64,000 nucleotides of DNA, from positions 243,977,741 through 244,041,740 of the forward strand of contig CM041465.1 in assembly GCA_023213395.1 (NCBI GenBank). Reading direction: 5' to 3'. The notes beneath the pieces are model-generated. The model searched no databases, was not told where the DNA came from, and saw only the letters and a program-made list of their open reading frames with translations. Every line of letters starts with the position of its first letter. The stretch's first letter is position 1. This DNA is from Cycas panzhihuaensis. Its lineage: Eukaryota; Cycadophyta. Shown piece by piece: positions 43,430 to 54,560 of the stretch. Position numbers and translations under genes: made by a program.

Positions 43430-45500
43430 CATATCATTCTCTCCCTTTGTCGGATCTTGATTTAACTATGGAGGTATTCCCTTCAGACTGGGCATATCAT
43501 GCATATGTTTCTAAATTACATGAGCCTTCCACTTCTTTTCAAGGGCCCACCCAAGAGGGTGAGGATCCTATCTTTTATTCGGGTGATCAGCAACATCCAC
43601 AAGTCCACCATCTCTTTACTCATTAAGTAGAGCCTTCATCCCCTCTAGAGTTTCATGACTATGATGGTGACTTTCATGAGGATCGTCCTATAGGGTCCAC
43701 TTAATATGAGGTTCTGTCTACCTCTTATGATCAAGTGGATACCCCTCTTGCCGATGCGGTTGAAGCCCTTAGCCAATGCTTCCAAGCTGCTCATCTCCAA
43801 CCACATCCTAAGTGGTTCGAGAATATCTTACGAAGCGTTGTGCTTCCTTTTTCTATATCCCCCTTACCTCCCTCATCTCGTCTGACTCCCCACCTACGAT
43901 GAGCTTGTCTCTTGCTTCATCTTCTTCTCCTCATGGTCTATGATCCTTGGTGACCACCCATGGTATGTCCTCTTCCAAACTTGGGTTGAGCATACCCCCT
44001 TCTAGTCAAATGACTACTCCTCCACAAACAATAGTATAGCTGCCGCCTATTAGATTTAGGGGACCCGTATGCACCCCTACTTCTATCCATGTGGGGCCTC
44101 TCCCCACACACTCCCAAGTCTAACCTAGGGATATGCCCCTTTACATGCCCCCGGGTTACATCTCTCAACCGTAGGGGCATGGTAAGGGAAACTCCCTCCT
44201 AGCTTATGGGGTGGACCCTTTGCACTCGTATAGGGTCGCACCACCTACGAGTGGCCCATATGGGAAAAATCTGGTCCCGCACCTCTCCTTTCCATCCTCC
44301 TATATTACACCTATGTTGTAACTTCACAAGGAGGGCATGCCCCCTCCCAAGGCATTATCCCTCAAGCTCCTTATCAACAAGGGGTGTTTCCACAAATAGA
44401 TATAGGTCCCTTATACCCATCCGCTCCTATGCAAGTACCCTCAAATATGGGATTGACTTCTTCCCACCAAACGAGAGAGGGTCCATATACTCTTTCGAAC
44501 TAAATCTCTTAAGGAGGGTTTGGGCAACCTTGTCCACCTCCTCTTTTGCCTTCTATTGATCCTACAGTCTAGTCAAGGGCACATTCCTTTATAGACTATA
44601 GATCAACACCTCTCTCCATCGAGGCACTAAGAACCAACTTACCACCTCACCCTCCTAAGGTTCCCAAATTTGAAGGGACCTTGTCACAAGACCTAATGGA
44701 GCATATCCATAGATTTTCTATGGCATGCATCGATTATTAGGCTTATGACCATATCCTTATGAAACGCTTCCTATGATCCCTCCAAGGTGATGCCCTTGAG
44801 TGGCTCTATCACCTACTATCACATTCTATCTTTTCATTCCAACAGCTCCTGGACGAATTTGTCAACTATTTTGACGTAGCCCATCCTTTTGAGAGTGGAA
44901 TGAAAGCCCTATTATCTCTCAAATAAGGTCACAATGAGATGAATCATAACTTTGTGAGACACTTCCATGACCTTCTTCACTCCACCAAGGCAACCTTACC
45001 CGAGGAGCTGAAGAGGGACCTCTTTGTCAATGTCCTTCATCCAAAAGTCCACATTGAAGTCCTCAAAATGGGGGCAACTACGTGCAACTCCACCATAGCT
45101 AAGTGCTTGGTGCTAGAGGCCATTGAGATCTAGGCAGGTCTCAAGAAGCCTCTGAAGCCCTCACAACACTGTGAGGCACCTCCTTCACCACGTGAGACTA
45201 AATTTTAACAACCTTGTAGGCCTTCTTCTTATCATTCAATAGAAAAGACCTTAGGACCCTTTGACCTCTACTATACATTCCTTTTAACGTGCCATGAAGG
45301 AGCTAAAACTCCAACCTCATTCATCCCTTACCTCACATAAACTAGTCCACCAAACTTCTCATGCCACACTTCTCAAGAGTGGCAATGCATATTCTTCTCA
45401 AATGAGGAAATCTGATTCCTCCCAAGAGAAGAGGGGGTGCTCCATCCATGGGGAGTGTTTCCATGAAGATTCACAATGTAGGGCCTAGCATCCTAAACTG
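43430..45500 (+). pseudogene. Tat II gag (broken)
   Basis: Fragments in several frames match element III gag. They include a proline-rich N-terminal half, SIEALRTNLPPHPPKVPKFE near 44610, CIDY*AYDHILMK near 44735 (tryptophan changed to TAG) and HSTKATLPEELKRDLFVNVL at 44939-45133. A zinc-knuckle-like CSIHGECFHEDSQC lies near 45440-45480. The knuckle spacing CX2HX4HX4C differs from the usual CCHC form and is kept in all three Tat copies. Confidence 0.75.
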
Positions 45501-46019
45501 CTCCTCAACATGATTCTTCTCCTAAACGGGTGTCTAGGCCCAACCTAGACCAACCTGCCCATATAGATCCCTTCCCTAGCATAGGGATAGTGATCGTAAT
45601 GCATAACAAAAGGGAAAGTAAAATAGAGGGAGAACCCAAAACCCTCGCCTCTCGCAAGCTAAAGGGAAGGGTGTAAGGAACTCATCCTCTTGTTCTAACT
45701 CCCCTAACCATTGTACTCCCTCACCCTCTCGATCCTGGAGCAAGGGAAAGAGAGTCATCTCAGTACTTGAGACAATACTATTATACGCTTTAACGAGGTC
45801 CCAATCAGCCAAAGAAGAAATAGGCACTTCCTCTGCCACCCATCTCGATCCTTCTTTGGGGACTCCATCTTTGGAGATCCCTTCTCTTCTTAAAACCATT
45901 CTCGTATGCCCTAGTCGTTATGACTTCTGAAGAGCACTTCCACAACCTACTACGAAGGGGAAGCCCTTTTTTATCATTAATAAACTCCACACTATGGCCG
46001 CAAGAATGTCTATGATAGA

Positions 46020-46925
46020 TGTTCTAAAGAGTTATCCTGAGCAATGAACCATTCTTTTAGAGGCTTTAGGATTAGGTGATGCATCCATTCATGCTTTGGG
46101 TATTGCCCAAGCTGTGAACCCATCATCTCTTTTGATCCCAAAGACCTCCCTCTATCTAATGAAATGGAATGTCATTGGCACTACCCTTTCACTATAACCA
46201 TTGATACCTCTAACTGCACTCTTTGAAGAACTGTTGTTAACAATGGTTCTTCTATTAATGCCATGCCCCTACACATTATGCAAGAGCTTGGCATATTCGC
46301 CCTAAAACCTATTCGATGGCGGTGTTAAGGCTATGACTGTAGCAAGAAGACACCCTTGGGATTGGTGTCCATTCTCCTAACTCTCAAGGACAAGATTGTC
46401 CTCACTAATATTATAGTTCTCGATGTCGATGTCAACTACAACATTTTGTTAGGATGCCCATGGCTCAACTAAATAGAAGTCATCTGTTCATCCAGTTGGA
46501 GGCAACTCAAATTTGTCCATGAGGAGCAAATGAAGGTTGTCTCTCAAGAGCCTCCTCCCACCAAACAACCTTGCCAACCTTGTCAAGTGGCTTATAACAA
46601 GGCAAAGGGCGATAAGGGCTTATGTATCCATGCATCTGCTTACTCCATTAATATTCTTGGCTCATCCAATTTGGAAGAAGGCCCTTCCCCCTCTTCCTTA
46701 AACCTCATTCGCTTTACTCCTATTGGTGTAGGGAGTTATAGGTACCTCACCATTTTTAGTGACGACAAGTCTGATGGTGAGGACAAGGATCTTCCCCATC
46801 CCATCTCCCTCCTAAGTACTAATAGAGGAGCCCTCTTTATTCCAGGTCTCCACCTGAGACTTCTTTCTTCAAGGAAACCCATTTCCCTCTCAGGTCATAT
46901 GTTCTTGAGCCTATCTACCATGTGA
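46020..46925 (+). pseudogene. Tat II protease and linker (broken)
   Basis: The protease reads RRTVVNNGSSINAMPL-like, with asparagine where the catalytic aspartate of VDNGS stands in elements I and III (AACAATGG near 46238). It continues to VNYNILLGCPWLN. Then comes EEQMKVVSQEPPPTKQPCQ and the acidic linker to 46925 (FTPIGVGSYRYLTIFSDDKS). The linker matches element III 62952-63605. Confidence 0.7.
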
Positions 46926-47439
46926 GTCCCTCTATCATATTTTTTTCTATCTCTTCACTTCTTTCTAGCGATAAGGTGGAGCCACCTCCTGATACTAGTC
47001 ATGAGGAACCTCTTTCCAACTCTTCCAGAGAGTTCCTTGAGTGCATCAGGCAGTAGGTCGATCGTTATGATCTTACCGCCTCTTTGACCTCTCGCCCGTC
47101 GTCTTCTCAAAGTAAGGTTATCCATGGGATATATTACTTTGAGGATGATGAGGCTTTGCTTGAGCATCTAGCGGGTTCTATGCCCAATCTTCCTTCTAGC
47201 CACCATAGACTTAGCCATCGTAAGATATTAGTCATCGGGTCATCCCTTGCTAACCCAAATCCATCTCTTCCTTCGCACCTTCCTGTTGACCGATCCCCCC
47301 TTCATTTCGAAGAAGGGAATACCATGTGCATGGGGGCAACTAAGGACATAGTCCTTGTCCTAGGTAAAGTCATAAAGGTGGGAGCAGAATGCTTTTCTGA
47401 TAAAATGAAGGAATACACCCTTCTGTCCTGAGAATTCCA

Positions 47440-48220
47440 AGATGTTTTCACATAGGACTGTTCTGATATGAAGGGAATAAACCCTTATATCGTTTCCTAC
47501 AATCTCACCACCATCCTGGGTGCTTGCCTTATGCATAAAAAATAATGCCCTCTTCACCCAAAACTCTCAGTTGCTATGAAGATGGAAGTGGAAAAACTCC
47601 TAAACGCAGGGTTAATCACTTCCATTGATTACCGTAAGTGGGTGTTTAACATCATCCCCATTTCCAAAAAGAATGGGATGATTAGGATAAATGTTGATTT
47701 CCATGACATCAATAATGCATGTCCTAAGGACAACTTCCCACTCCCCTTCATCGATCAAATTATTGATCAAACTACTAGTTTCAAAGTCATGTCCTTAATG
47801 GACAGATTCTTGGGTTATAACCAAATCCAAATTTCTCCTGAAGACCACCACAAGATGGCCTTCACTACCCCTTGGGGCACCTTCAGTTATAAGGCTATAC
47901 CCTTTGGGCTAAAGAATATAGCCACCACTTACCAAGGGGCGATGTAATTCATCTTTCATGACCTTATCGATAAAACCTTAAAAGTCTTCATGGATGACAT
48001 GATGGGTCTGTCACGCAGTAGGGCCCACCATCCTGCCAATTTACAAGTCATCTCCACGCAATGTCATAAATACTACATAAGCCTAAACCCTCTCAAATGT
48101 GTATTTTCCATAACCGTTGGCAAACTCCTTGAGTTCCTTGTCTCAAAATAAGGGATCTAAATCAACTCTAGCAAAGTCAAGGCCATCCTTGACATGCCGC
48201 CTCCTAAAACCCAATGACAG
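47440..48220 (+). pseudogene. Tat II reverse transcriptase (broken)
   Basis: Starts with the DMKGI phrase near 47467. 47576-47947 is open: MEVEKLLNAGLITSIDYRKW, DINNACPKDNFPLPFIDQII, SPEDHHKMAFTTPWGTFSYK, IPFGLKNIATTYQGAM, then TAG. The catalytic box VFMDDMMG follows near 47985, in frame beyond that stop. ACPKDNFPLP with TTPWGTF is characteristic of Tat-lineage RT. Confidence 0.88.
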
Positions 48221-48755
48221 ATCAAATCGTTCTTGGGTAGGCTTGGATTTCTTAGGCATTTCCTGGTGAATTTCACCATAAATGCAAAACCCCTTACTAA
48301 TCTGTTAAAGAAAGGGGCCCCATTTGTTTGGTCTTCAAAAGCCCAATAAGCCTTTGAAGGGCTTAAGGAAGCCATTGCTTCCACCCCAACATTGGTGCCC
48401 CCTCTCTTTGATAGACCATTCATTCTCTACACTTCAGCTATCGATGAGTCCTTGGGCACTATGTTAGCCCAAGAGGACAATTTAGGAACCAAAAGGACCA
48501 TCTATTTTATCAGTCATACTCTCATAGTTACTAAACGTAATTACTCGCCTATTAAGAAGGAGTGCCTCTCCTTGGTGCACACTACTAAGAAGTTTAGGTA
48601 CTATTTGCTTGGGAACAGTACTTGGATGATCATCCAATCTGATCCCCTAAGATACTTGTTGACCTGATCCAATCTGACAGGTAAGAGTGACAAGTGAGCC
48701 ATCCTCCTTCAAGAGTTTGATCTCTGAATCATCAATAGGAAATCAAAGAAAGAGA
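48221..48755 (+). pseudogene. Tat II RNase H (truncated)
   Basis: SFLGRLGFLRHFLVNFTINA begins the connection region. 48392-48667 is open with FILYTSAIDESLGTMLAQED, YFISHTLIVTKRNYSPIKKE and YYLLGNSTWMIIQSDPLRYL. It ends in a stop and then fades into copia sequence at about 48755. Confidence 0.85.
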
Positions 48756-48769
48756 TGGTGGATAGAATA

Positions 48770-49520
48770 AATTTAGTGAATGTAAAGCTTGGTTCCTATT
48801 TCTATTAGAGTTAGTGTAAGCTTATAATCAATCATTCTAAACCATTACAAGAGTTCATTGGAGTATCTAGATTATGAAAAGAATATGTGTTCTATTTCCT
48901 ACTATACTTCAATACTAAGGAAGTAATGAAGCAACCCAAGATCTATCATCTTAAAGCTACTTTTGAGTTTAGATTGTAACCAAACTATAATTTCATTATT
49001 ATTACTTGTGATTGCCAAGTCATCCATATAGAGCATAATGACTATGATCAAGTTTCCTCTAATTCAAATGTATAGATCTAAATTAGAAGGTGAATGAGTG
49101 AATCCATACTTTGTGAAAAAACCATCAATATTTGAATACCAAGTATGTGGTGCATGCTTCAGTCCATATAAGGCTTTCTTAAGTTTACAAACTAGGCGTT
49201 CTTTACTAGGAATAACATAACTATGAGGTTATTTCAAGAAAACCTCTTCTATGAGCTCTCCATTTAGGAAATCACTCTTCACATCCATTTGGTACATAAG
49301 TTAGTTAAATTGGGCTATAAAAGATATAACCAAATAAAATATAGTCATGTTGGCTACCGGTGTAAAGGTCTTATTATAATCAATCTCATCTTGCTATTTG
49401 AAACCTCTTGTAACTAGACAAGCTTTATGACACTTAATGGTACCATCTGCATAAAATTTAGTCTTGTAAAGCCATGGACAGTCAATTGGCTTCTTACTAA
49501 GTGGTAGTTATGTTAGCTTT
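48770..49520 (-). pseudogene. Copia C reverse transcriptase (broken)
   Basis: Minus-strand phrases: MYQMDVKSDFLNGELIEEVF, LVCKLKKALYGLKHAPHTWY, the catalytic box MLYMDDLAITSNN near 49010, and LGLLHYFLSIEV near 48930. A few stops interrupt it (for example after VFLK). Confidence 0.85.
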
Positions 49521-50099
49521 CATGTGCCATTATTAAGGATAGAATTCATCTCTTCACCTATTTCTACTTTCTATATTTGGTCTTTGACTACCTCTTTAAA
49601 CGTGGAAGGCTAAGAAGTCTCAAGAACACATTCTATTAAGGTAATATTGGTGGAGTGTCTCATTTTAGACTCTCTTTTAGGATTTGAAGGAGGAAGAGGA
49701 GAATCCTTTAGTAATTGTTGAATCCACTTAGGAGGTGGTTAAAAACTAGTGGCCTCCACCTGAATGTCATTAACTAATATAGGTGGCATTCATGTGCTAG
49801 CATCTGATATAGACGTTGAGGCTACTAGAGTTGAATATGAACCTAGTGTGTAGGAGGATATAAGTATTGATGGCTTTAGAACTAGTATAAAAGGCATATT
49901 AAGTACACCAATATCATTTTCTTCTATAAACTAAATTTATTAAGGATTTAGGTCCTAAATATTTTCAACAAATATTACATTTTGAGTAGTGTAAACTTGA
50001 TTTTCAATAGTGTCATAAACTTTATAAGCTTTATATCTAGGTACATAGCTAAGGAAAATGCACTCCATACTTTTATCATCTTGTTTTTTCTTATTCTCC

Positions 50100-50950
50100 T
50101 TAGGGATGAATTTATAGACTGTGCATCCAAATGTCCTTAGATGGGAAACTACTACTTTGATGCTTGACTAAGCCTCCTTAGGGGTGATATCTCCAATTGC
50201 TACTTTAGTACTTTTGTTGGTTAAATAAGTAACAGTGGATATGGATTTAACCTAAAAGTTAGTAGTAAGATTTCTAGAAGTCAACATGGCTTTTTCTTTA
50301 TTTACAAATATTTGATTCATTATTTTTGCTACACCATTTAGTTGAGGTGTATGAGGAGCTAAGAATTAATATTTGATGCTACATTATTTGTAAAAATTCA
50401 TGAATTGGTTTGATATATACTCCCCTCCATTATCAAATCTTAGGATCTTGATATGTATACTATTTTTATTTTCTACTTTAGTCTTGAATTCTTTAAATCT
50501 ATTGAAGGCTTGGAATTTATTCCTAAGGAAGTAGACCCATAACTTCCTAGAATAGTCATCTATAAATATCATGAAAAATAGATTTCTATTGAGGGGAGGA
50601 ACTAACATATACCCATAAATATCTAAGTGGACCAATCCCAATGGTTTTAAGGTTCTCTATATTTTCTCTGATGGGAATTGATGTCTATGTTGTTTATCCA
50701 CTAAGCATGCATCACAAATGTATTTATTTATCTTGATGATTGGAATTCCATACACTATATATAGCCTAAACATGAGATTTAATCTCTAGATATTTAGGTG
50801 ATCAAGGCATTGCTGCCATAGTTAGCTCTTGGTGTTGTTAAAGGTGATTTTTTCTTGAGAATATGAGCATTCATCTTATTCTTAGTCAAGGGGTAGATTT
50901 ACAACCATGACAACTTCCCCCTTATTAAGTTGATTATTATTTGCCATAGA
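50100..50950 (-). pseudogene. Copia C integrase core (broken)
   Basis: 50384-50641 is open on the minus strand: LVHLDIYGYMLVPPLNRNLF, FIDDYSRKLWVYFLRNKFQA, KILRFDNGGEYISNQFMNFY. These contain the first and second catalytic aspartates. The pre-integrase HRHQFP phrase lies near 50660-50690. Confidence 0.85.
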
Positions 50951-51364
50951 TCAAGATTCTAGTGGTGGACTAGTGGGGAGAGGAATCTCATCAGATTTAT
51001 ATAGGCCACTGTCTTCATGTCTTGTTATAATAAGTTATTTAGTAGAATGATCTATGATTATTCAAATGGCTTGATTAAAATAGATATCTAAATTTTTCTT
51101 TTTAATTTGGCTAATAAGAGTAAGTTTATTTTCATGCCTGGAACTAGGAAAATATTATTTATGTATTATCAGATTTTAGAGTCCTTTAATACAATGGGAG
51201 GTGTTCTAATTTTGGTCATATCATAGGTGATATTGTCTCAAAATATGATGGTTTGAGATTTAATTAGATAAGTCTCCTCTAATATATATTTAGTATCAAT
51301 CATATAATGTATGGCACTAGTGTTGAGAAGACAAGGTCCCAATAACCTAAAACTGCCACCAAGA

Positions 51365-51978
51365 TCTAAACTATTTTGCAACTAGTTATACGAATCAAAA
51401 CTGAAATTTAACATGCAAGTTCTTAAACCAGTGATAATACAATAAAATGAATTAGAAAGCCAAAGTATCACATATACACCTGATATAACATGGTAAAACC
51501 CCAACAATGTACTAGGAAAATATCCATATAGGAAAGGTATTGATCTTTATTATCAAAGAATGCAGAAATGTATATAATCTATAGTAAAATGCTCACAACA
51601 ACAATAACTCGCCGTCTAACTCATCACAGTACATGCAATATATCAAACACCATCAACATAATGAGAAAAACCTTAAATCAGACTATATGAGAGAGTTATA
51701 TAAGGCACAAATCTCAGCAAGAAAATCTAGGGTATTTTGAGTGAATGACCCTGGTTCTCTTTACAATTTAGTATGCTTTTCAGTGCTAGCTTTTTGGGTC
51801 AGGGGCTATCACCCCCGAACCCCCTCTTTGCAGGGGGGATTATGATTCTCCCTGCATCCCTCAGCCAAGGGGGGCTCTTGCCCCCCTTTAAATCCCTTGA
51901 GGAACTTTAGGTGGCAAACCACACTACCAACCTATCAAAATTTTAGCCTCCAAAACATTATTATCACATTATCTAATA
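51365..51978 (-). repeat. 3' LTR of copia D (about 610 bp, lower border approximate)
   Basis: On the minus strand it starts TATTAGATAATGTG right after the polypurine tract. It contains a C/G-rich, partly palindromic patch at 51800-51890 (CCCCCGAACCCCCTC and GGGGGGCTCTTGCCCCCC), like the copia A/B LTRs. The lower border with copia C is placed by loss of protein similarity. Confidence 0.65.
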
Positions 51979-51988
51979 ATCTCTACCT
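51979..51988 (-). other. Polypurine tract of copia D
   Basis: Minus-strand AAGGTAGAGA immediately before the LTR start. Confidence 0.75.
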
Positions 51989-52229
51989 TGACAATAATTT
52001 ATATGATACCTTTCCTAGACCATTCATCACCTTTTTTGCAACCCAAGAGAAGTCAAACACCATTTGAACTTCTCTAATAGTACTGGTTTTGTGAATATAT
52101 CAGTACAATTTTGTTTTGTGTTAACCTTCTCAAGTGCCACTCCACCTGCTTCCATAACTTGTCTAACAAAATGGTACTTAAGAGTAATATGCTTTGTCTT
52201 ATTATGATAAGCTGGATTCTTTGCTAAGT

Positions 52230-52662
52230 AAATGACACTTTGATTGTCACAAAATACCTTTACCTTTTCTTGTTTCCTTCCAAGTTCAACTAATAGACCC
52301 TACAACCAAATTGCTTCTTTACAAGCACATGCTGTAGTAATATATTTAACTTCTATAGTTGATAATATAATTGTGCTTTGTAATTTTGACATCCAACTAA
52401 CTAGACCATTTGCAAGAGTAACTACATAACTTGAAGTAGACATTATCTTATCTAAACATCCTACAAAGTTTAAATCAATATATCCACAAATATGATTATC
52501 TATACCTCCAAAGGTGATGCAATAGTCACTTGTGTCTCTTAAATACTGAAGCACCCATTTTACTATTGTCCAATATTCGTTTCTTAGACTTTCTATAAAC
52601 CTGCTAACTACACTAACTGCATGTGAAATGTCAGGTCTTGTACATACCATGGCATATATCAA
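52230..52662 (-). pseudogene. Copia D RNase H
   Basis: Open from 52662 to 52300: MIYAMVCTRPDISHAVSVVS, WVLQYLRDTSDYCITFGG, TSSYVVTLANGLVSWMSKLQ, IEVKYITTACACKEAIWL. All are standard copia RNase H blocks. The usual TEAEYIA reads IEVKYIT, a change at a conserved acidic position. Confidence 0.88.
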
Positions 52663-52699
52663 ACTTCCTACTACACTAACATAAGGTAAGCAAGATATA

Positions 52700-53604
52700 T
52701 AATCCTTTTATTCTTTATTACTAGGACTCATACTCGAAGAAAGCTTAAAATGGGAAGCCAATGGGATACTCATTGGTTTCGTATTTGCTATACCAAACCT
52801 AGTTATCACCTTCTCTACATATTTCTACTGTGATAACCATAACTTATCATTTTTCCTGTCTCTATGTATCTCTATACCTAAGATTTATTTTGCAACTCCT
52901 AGATCCTTCATATCAAAAGTCCTAGCCAATTAAGCCTTTAATTTATTGATTTCTTCCATGCTTTTGCTTGTAACTAACATGTCATCAACATATAATACCA
53001 AGATAATGAATAAGCCATTGTCTAAGAATTTAAAGTAAATACAATGATTATACTCACTTTTTTTGAAATTTTAGCTCTCTATAAAGGCATCAAACTTCTT
53101 GTACCATTGCTTGGGTGATTGCTTTAGGTCATAAAATGATTTCCTGAGCCTACAAATAAGTCTTTTCTTGCCATCCTACACAAACCCTTCTATTTGATCT
53201 ATGTAGATCTCCTCATCTAAATCTCCATGTAGAAAAGTTATTTTTACCTCCAACTGCTCCAACTCCAAATTGAGAGAAGCTACTAATGCTAACAGAACTT
53301 AAATTGAAACAAGTTTGACAACTGGTGAAAAGATCTCATGAAAGTTAATACCTACTTTCTATGTAAAGCCTTTAGCCACCAATCTTACCCTATATTTATC
53401 AACCTTTCCATTAACATTTATTTTCTTCTTTAAAACCCACCTACAACCAACAATCTTCCTACTATATGGAATTTCTACCAAGTCCCATGAATTATTTTTC
53501 TTCAAAGAATCTATCTCTTCCTGCATAGCCCTCTTCAACTTCTCACTATGGATATTATCTACTGCTTCATGATAACATGTAGGTTTACCATCATTAGAAA
53601 CCAA
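52700..53604 (-). pseudogene. Copia D reverse transcriptase (broken)
   Basis: Begins HSEKLKRAMQEEIDSLKKNN and SRKIVGCRWVLKKKINVNGK (53604-53359). It continues with MDVKITFLHGDLDEEIY-like sequence near 53220 and the catalytic box LYVDDMLVTSK near 52970-53000. Stops separate the parts. Confidence 0.87.
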
Positions 53605-53799
53605 AGCAATAGAAATAGAAGGGTTATACCTATTAGGTGGATGACTAACTCATGTAGATCTTCTAACAGTTGGTGGAGGAGTGTTCATATACTCTTGTAA
53701 ATCTATTATAGATTCATCTTCAGAAAGATCTTCCTACTCTTTTATTTCCAAAGATGGTTAGGTCTCAATCTTGACCTATTGATGTTCAACTTTCTACTC

Positions 53800-54560
53800 C
53801 TATTTCACTTCAACTTCTACAATGTCTAATTTTAGAAAGGGAGATTCATCAAATATAACATCTCTATTAATAGTGATTTTGTTGGCAGTAGTATCCCACA
53901 ACCTGTATCCCTTCATACCATCTCTATCACCATAACCAACAAAGATACATCTCTTGGATTTTGGATCTAACTTTAACTGTTGACTTTTATCAGTTAAGCC
54001 ATAAGCATCACAACTAAAAACTTTTAAATTTAAATAGTCACATACCTCTTTAGGAATCTTGCAGTCTATTGCAAGTGATGGTGACCTTTTTACCAAATAG
54101 TAAGCTGTTTGAATAACTTATGCCCATAAGCCCTACTCCACTCCTACATTATTTAGCATGCTTCTTGATCCTTCTAAAAGTATCATATTCATGCACTCAA
54201 CTATGCCATTCTACTGTGGAGTATAGCTAGTGGTATTATGCCTTTTGATCCCAGCTTCTCTGTAATAGTTCTCAAACTCTAAGGAGCTAAACTCACCTCC
54301 ATTGTTAGTTCTTAAACATTTGATTGACCTGCTATTTCTCTTCTCAACTAGAGCCTTGAACTTCTTAAATAAACTAAAAACGTTAGATTTCTTTTTCAAA
54401 AATAGACTCATACCTTTCTAGAGCAATCATCTATAAATGTGACAAAGTATAATGATCCTCTATAAGATATTATAGGGGATGGTTCCTACACATTTGAATG
54501 TATATAATCTAGAACACCTTTACTAGTGTGACTCCCTACTTTAAACATGAGTCTACACTA
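53800..54560 (-). pseudogene. Copia D integrase (broken)
   Basis: HTSKGVLDYIHSNV near 54500 marks the start of the core. KCLRTNNGGEFSSLEFENYY (54211-54411) has asparagine where the second catalytic aspartate (RTDNGGE) is expected. The C-terminal part 54096-53800 reads LKVFSCDAYGLTDKSQQLKL, RCIFVGYGDRDGMKGYRLWD, the common copia tail. Confidence 0.87.

Larger units (their letters stand above)
41152..48755 (+). mobile_element. Tat element II: Ty3/gypsy (Tat lineage), plus strand, 3'-truncated
   Basis: 5' LTR (41152-43220), leader, gag (about 43430-45500), protease (about 46050-46540), linker, RT and RNase H (about 47440-48755). The integrase and 3' LTR are missing, because at about 48755 the sequence passes into a minus-strand copia RT. 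It is far more decayed than element III. Where III has CAG, CAA or TGG, this copy repeatedly has TAG or TAA. Non-functional. Confidence 0.87.
48760..51365 (-). mobile_element. Copia C: Ty1/copia internal fragment
   Basis: On the minus strand it runs protease remnant (about 51340-51250), integrase (about 50900-50100), linker and RT (about 49520-48770), with no LTR at either end. The 5' side abuts the LTR of copia D at about 51365, and the 3' side abuts the RNase H of Tat II at about 48755. It is a different family from copia A/B: its RT box reads LYMDDLAIT and its integrase reads FIDDYSRKLWVYFLRNKFQA. Stops are present throughout. Confidence 0.8.
51365..54560 (-). mobile_element. Copia D: Ty1/copia element with 3' LTR, 5'-truncated
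   Basis: On the minus strand: integrase (54560-53800), RT (53604-52700), RNase H (52662-52230), polypurine tract and 3' LTR (51978 to about 51365). The upstream gag, protease and 5' LTR are cut off at 54561 by a minus-strand Tat LTR and may continue beyond the window. RT and RNase H are well conserved but interrupted. Confidence 0.85.

Noticed and set aside
45576-45990. Minus-strand frames of 60-107 codons inside Tat II
   Set aside because: They are antisense shadows of the gag region. Element III has plus-strand coding in the same place.
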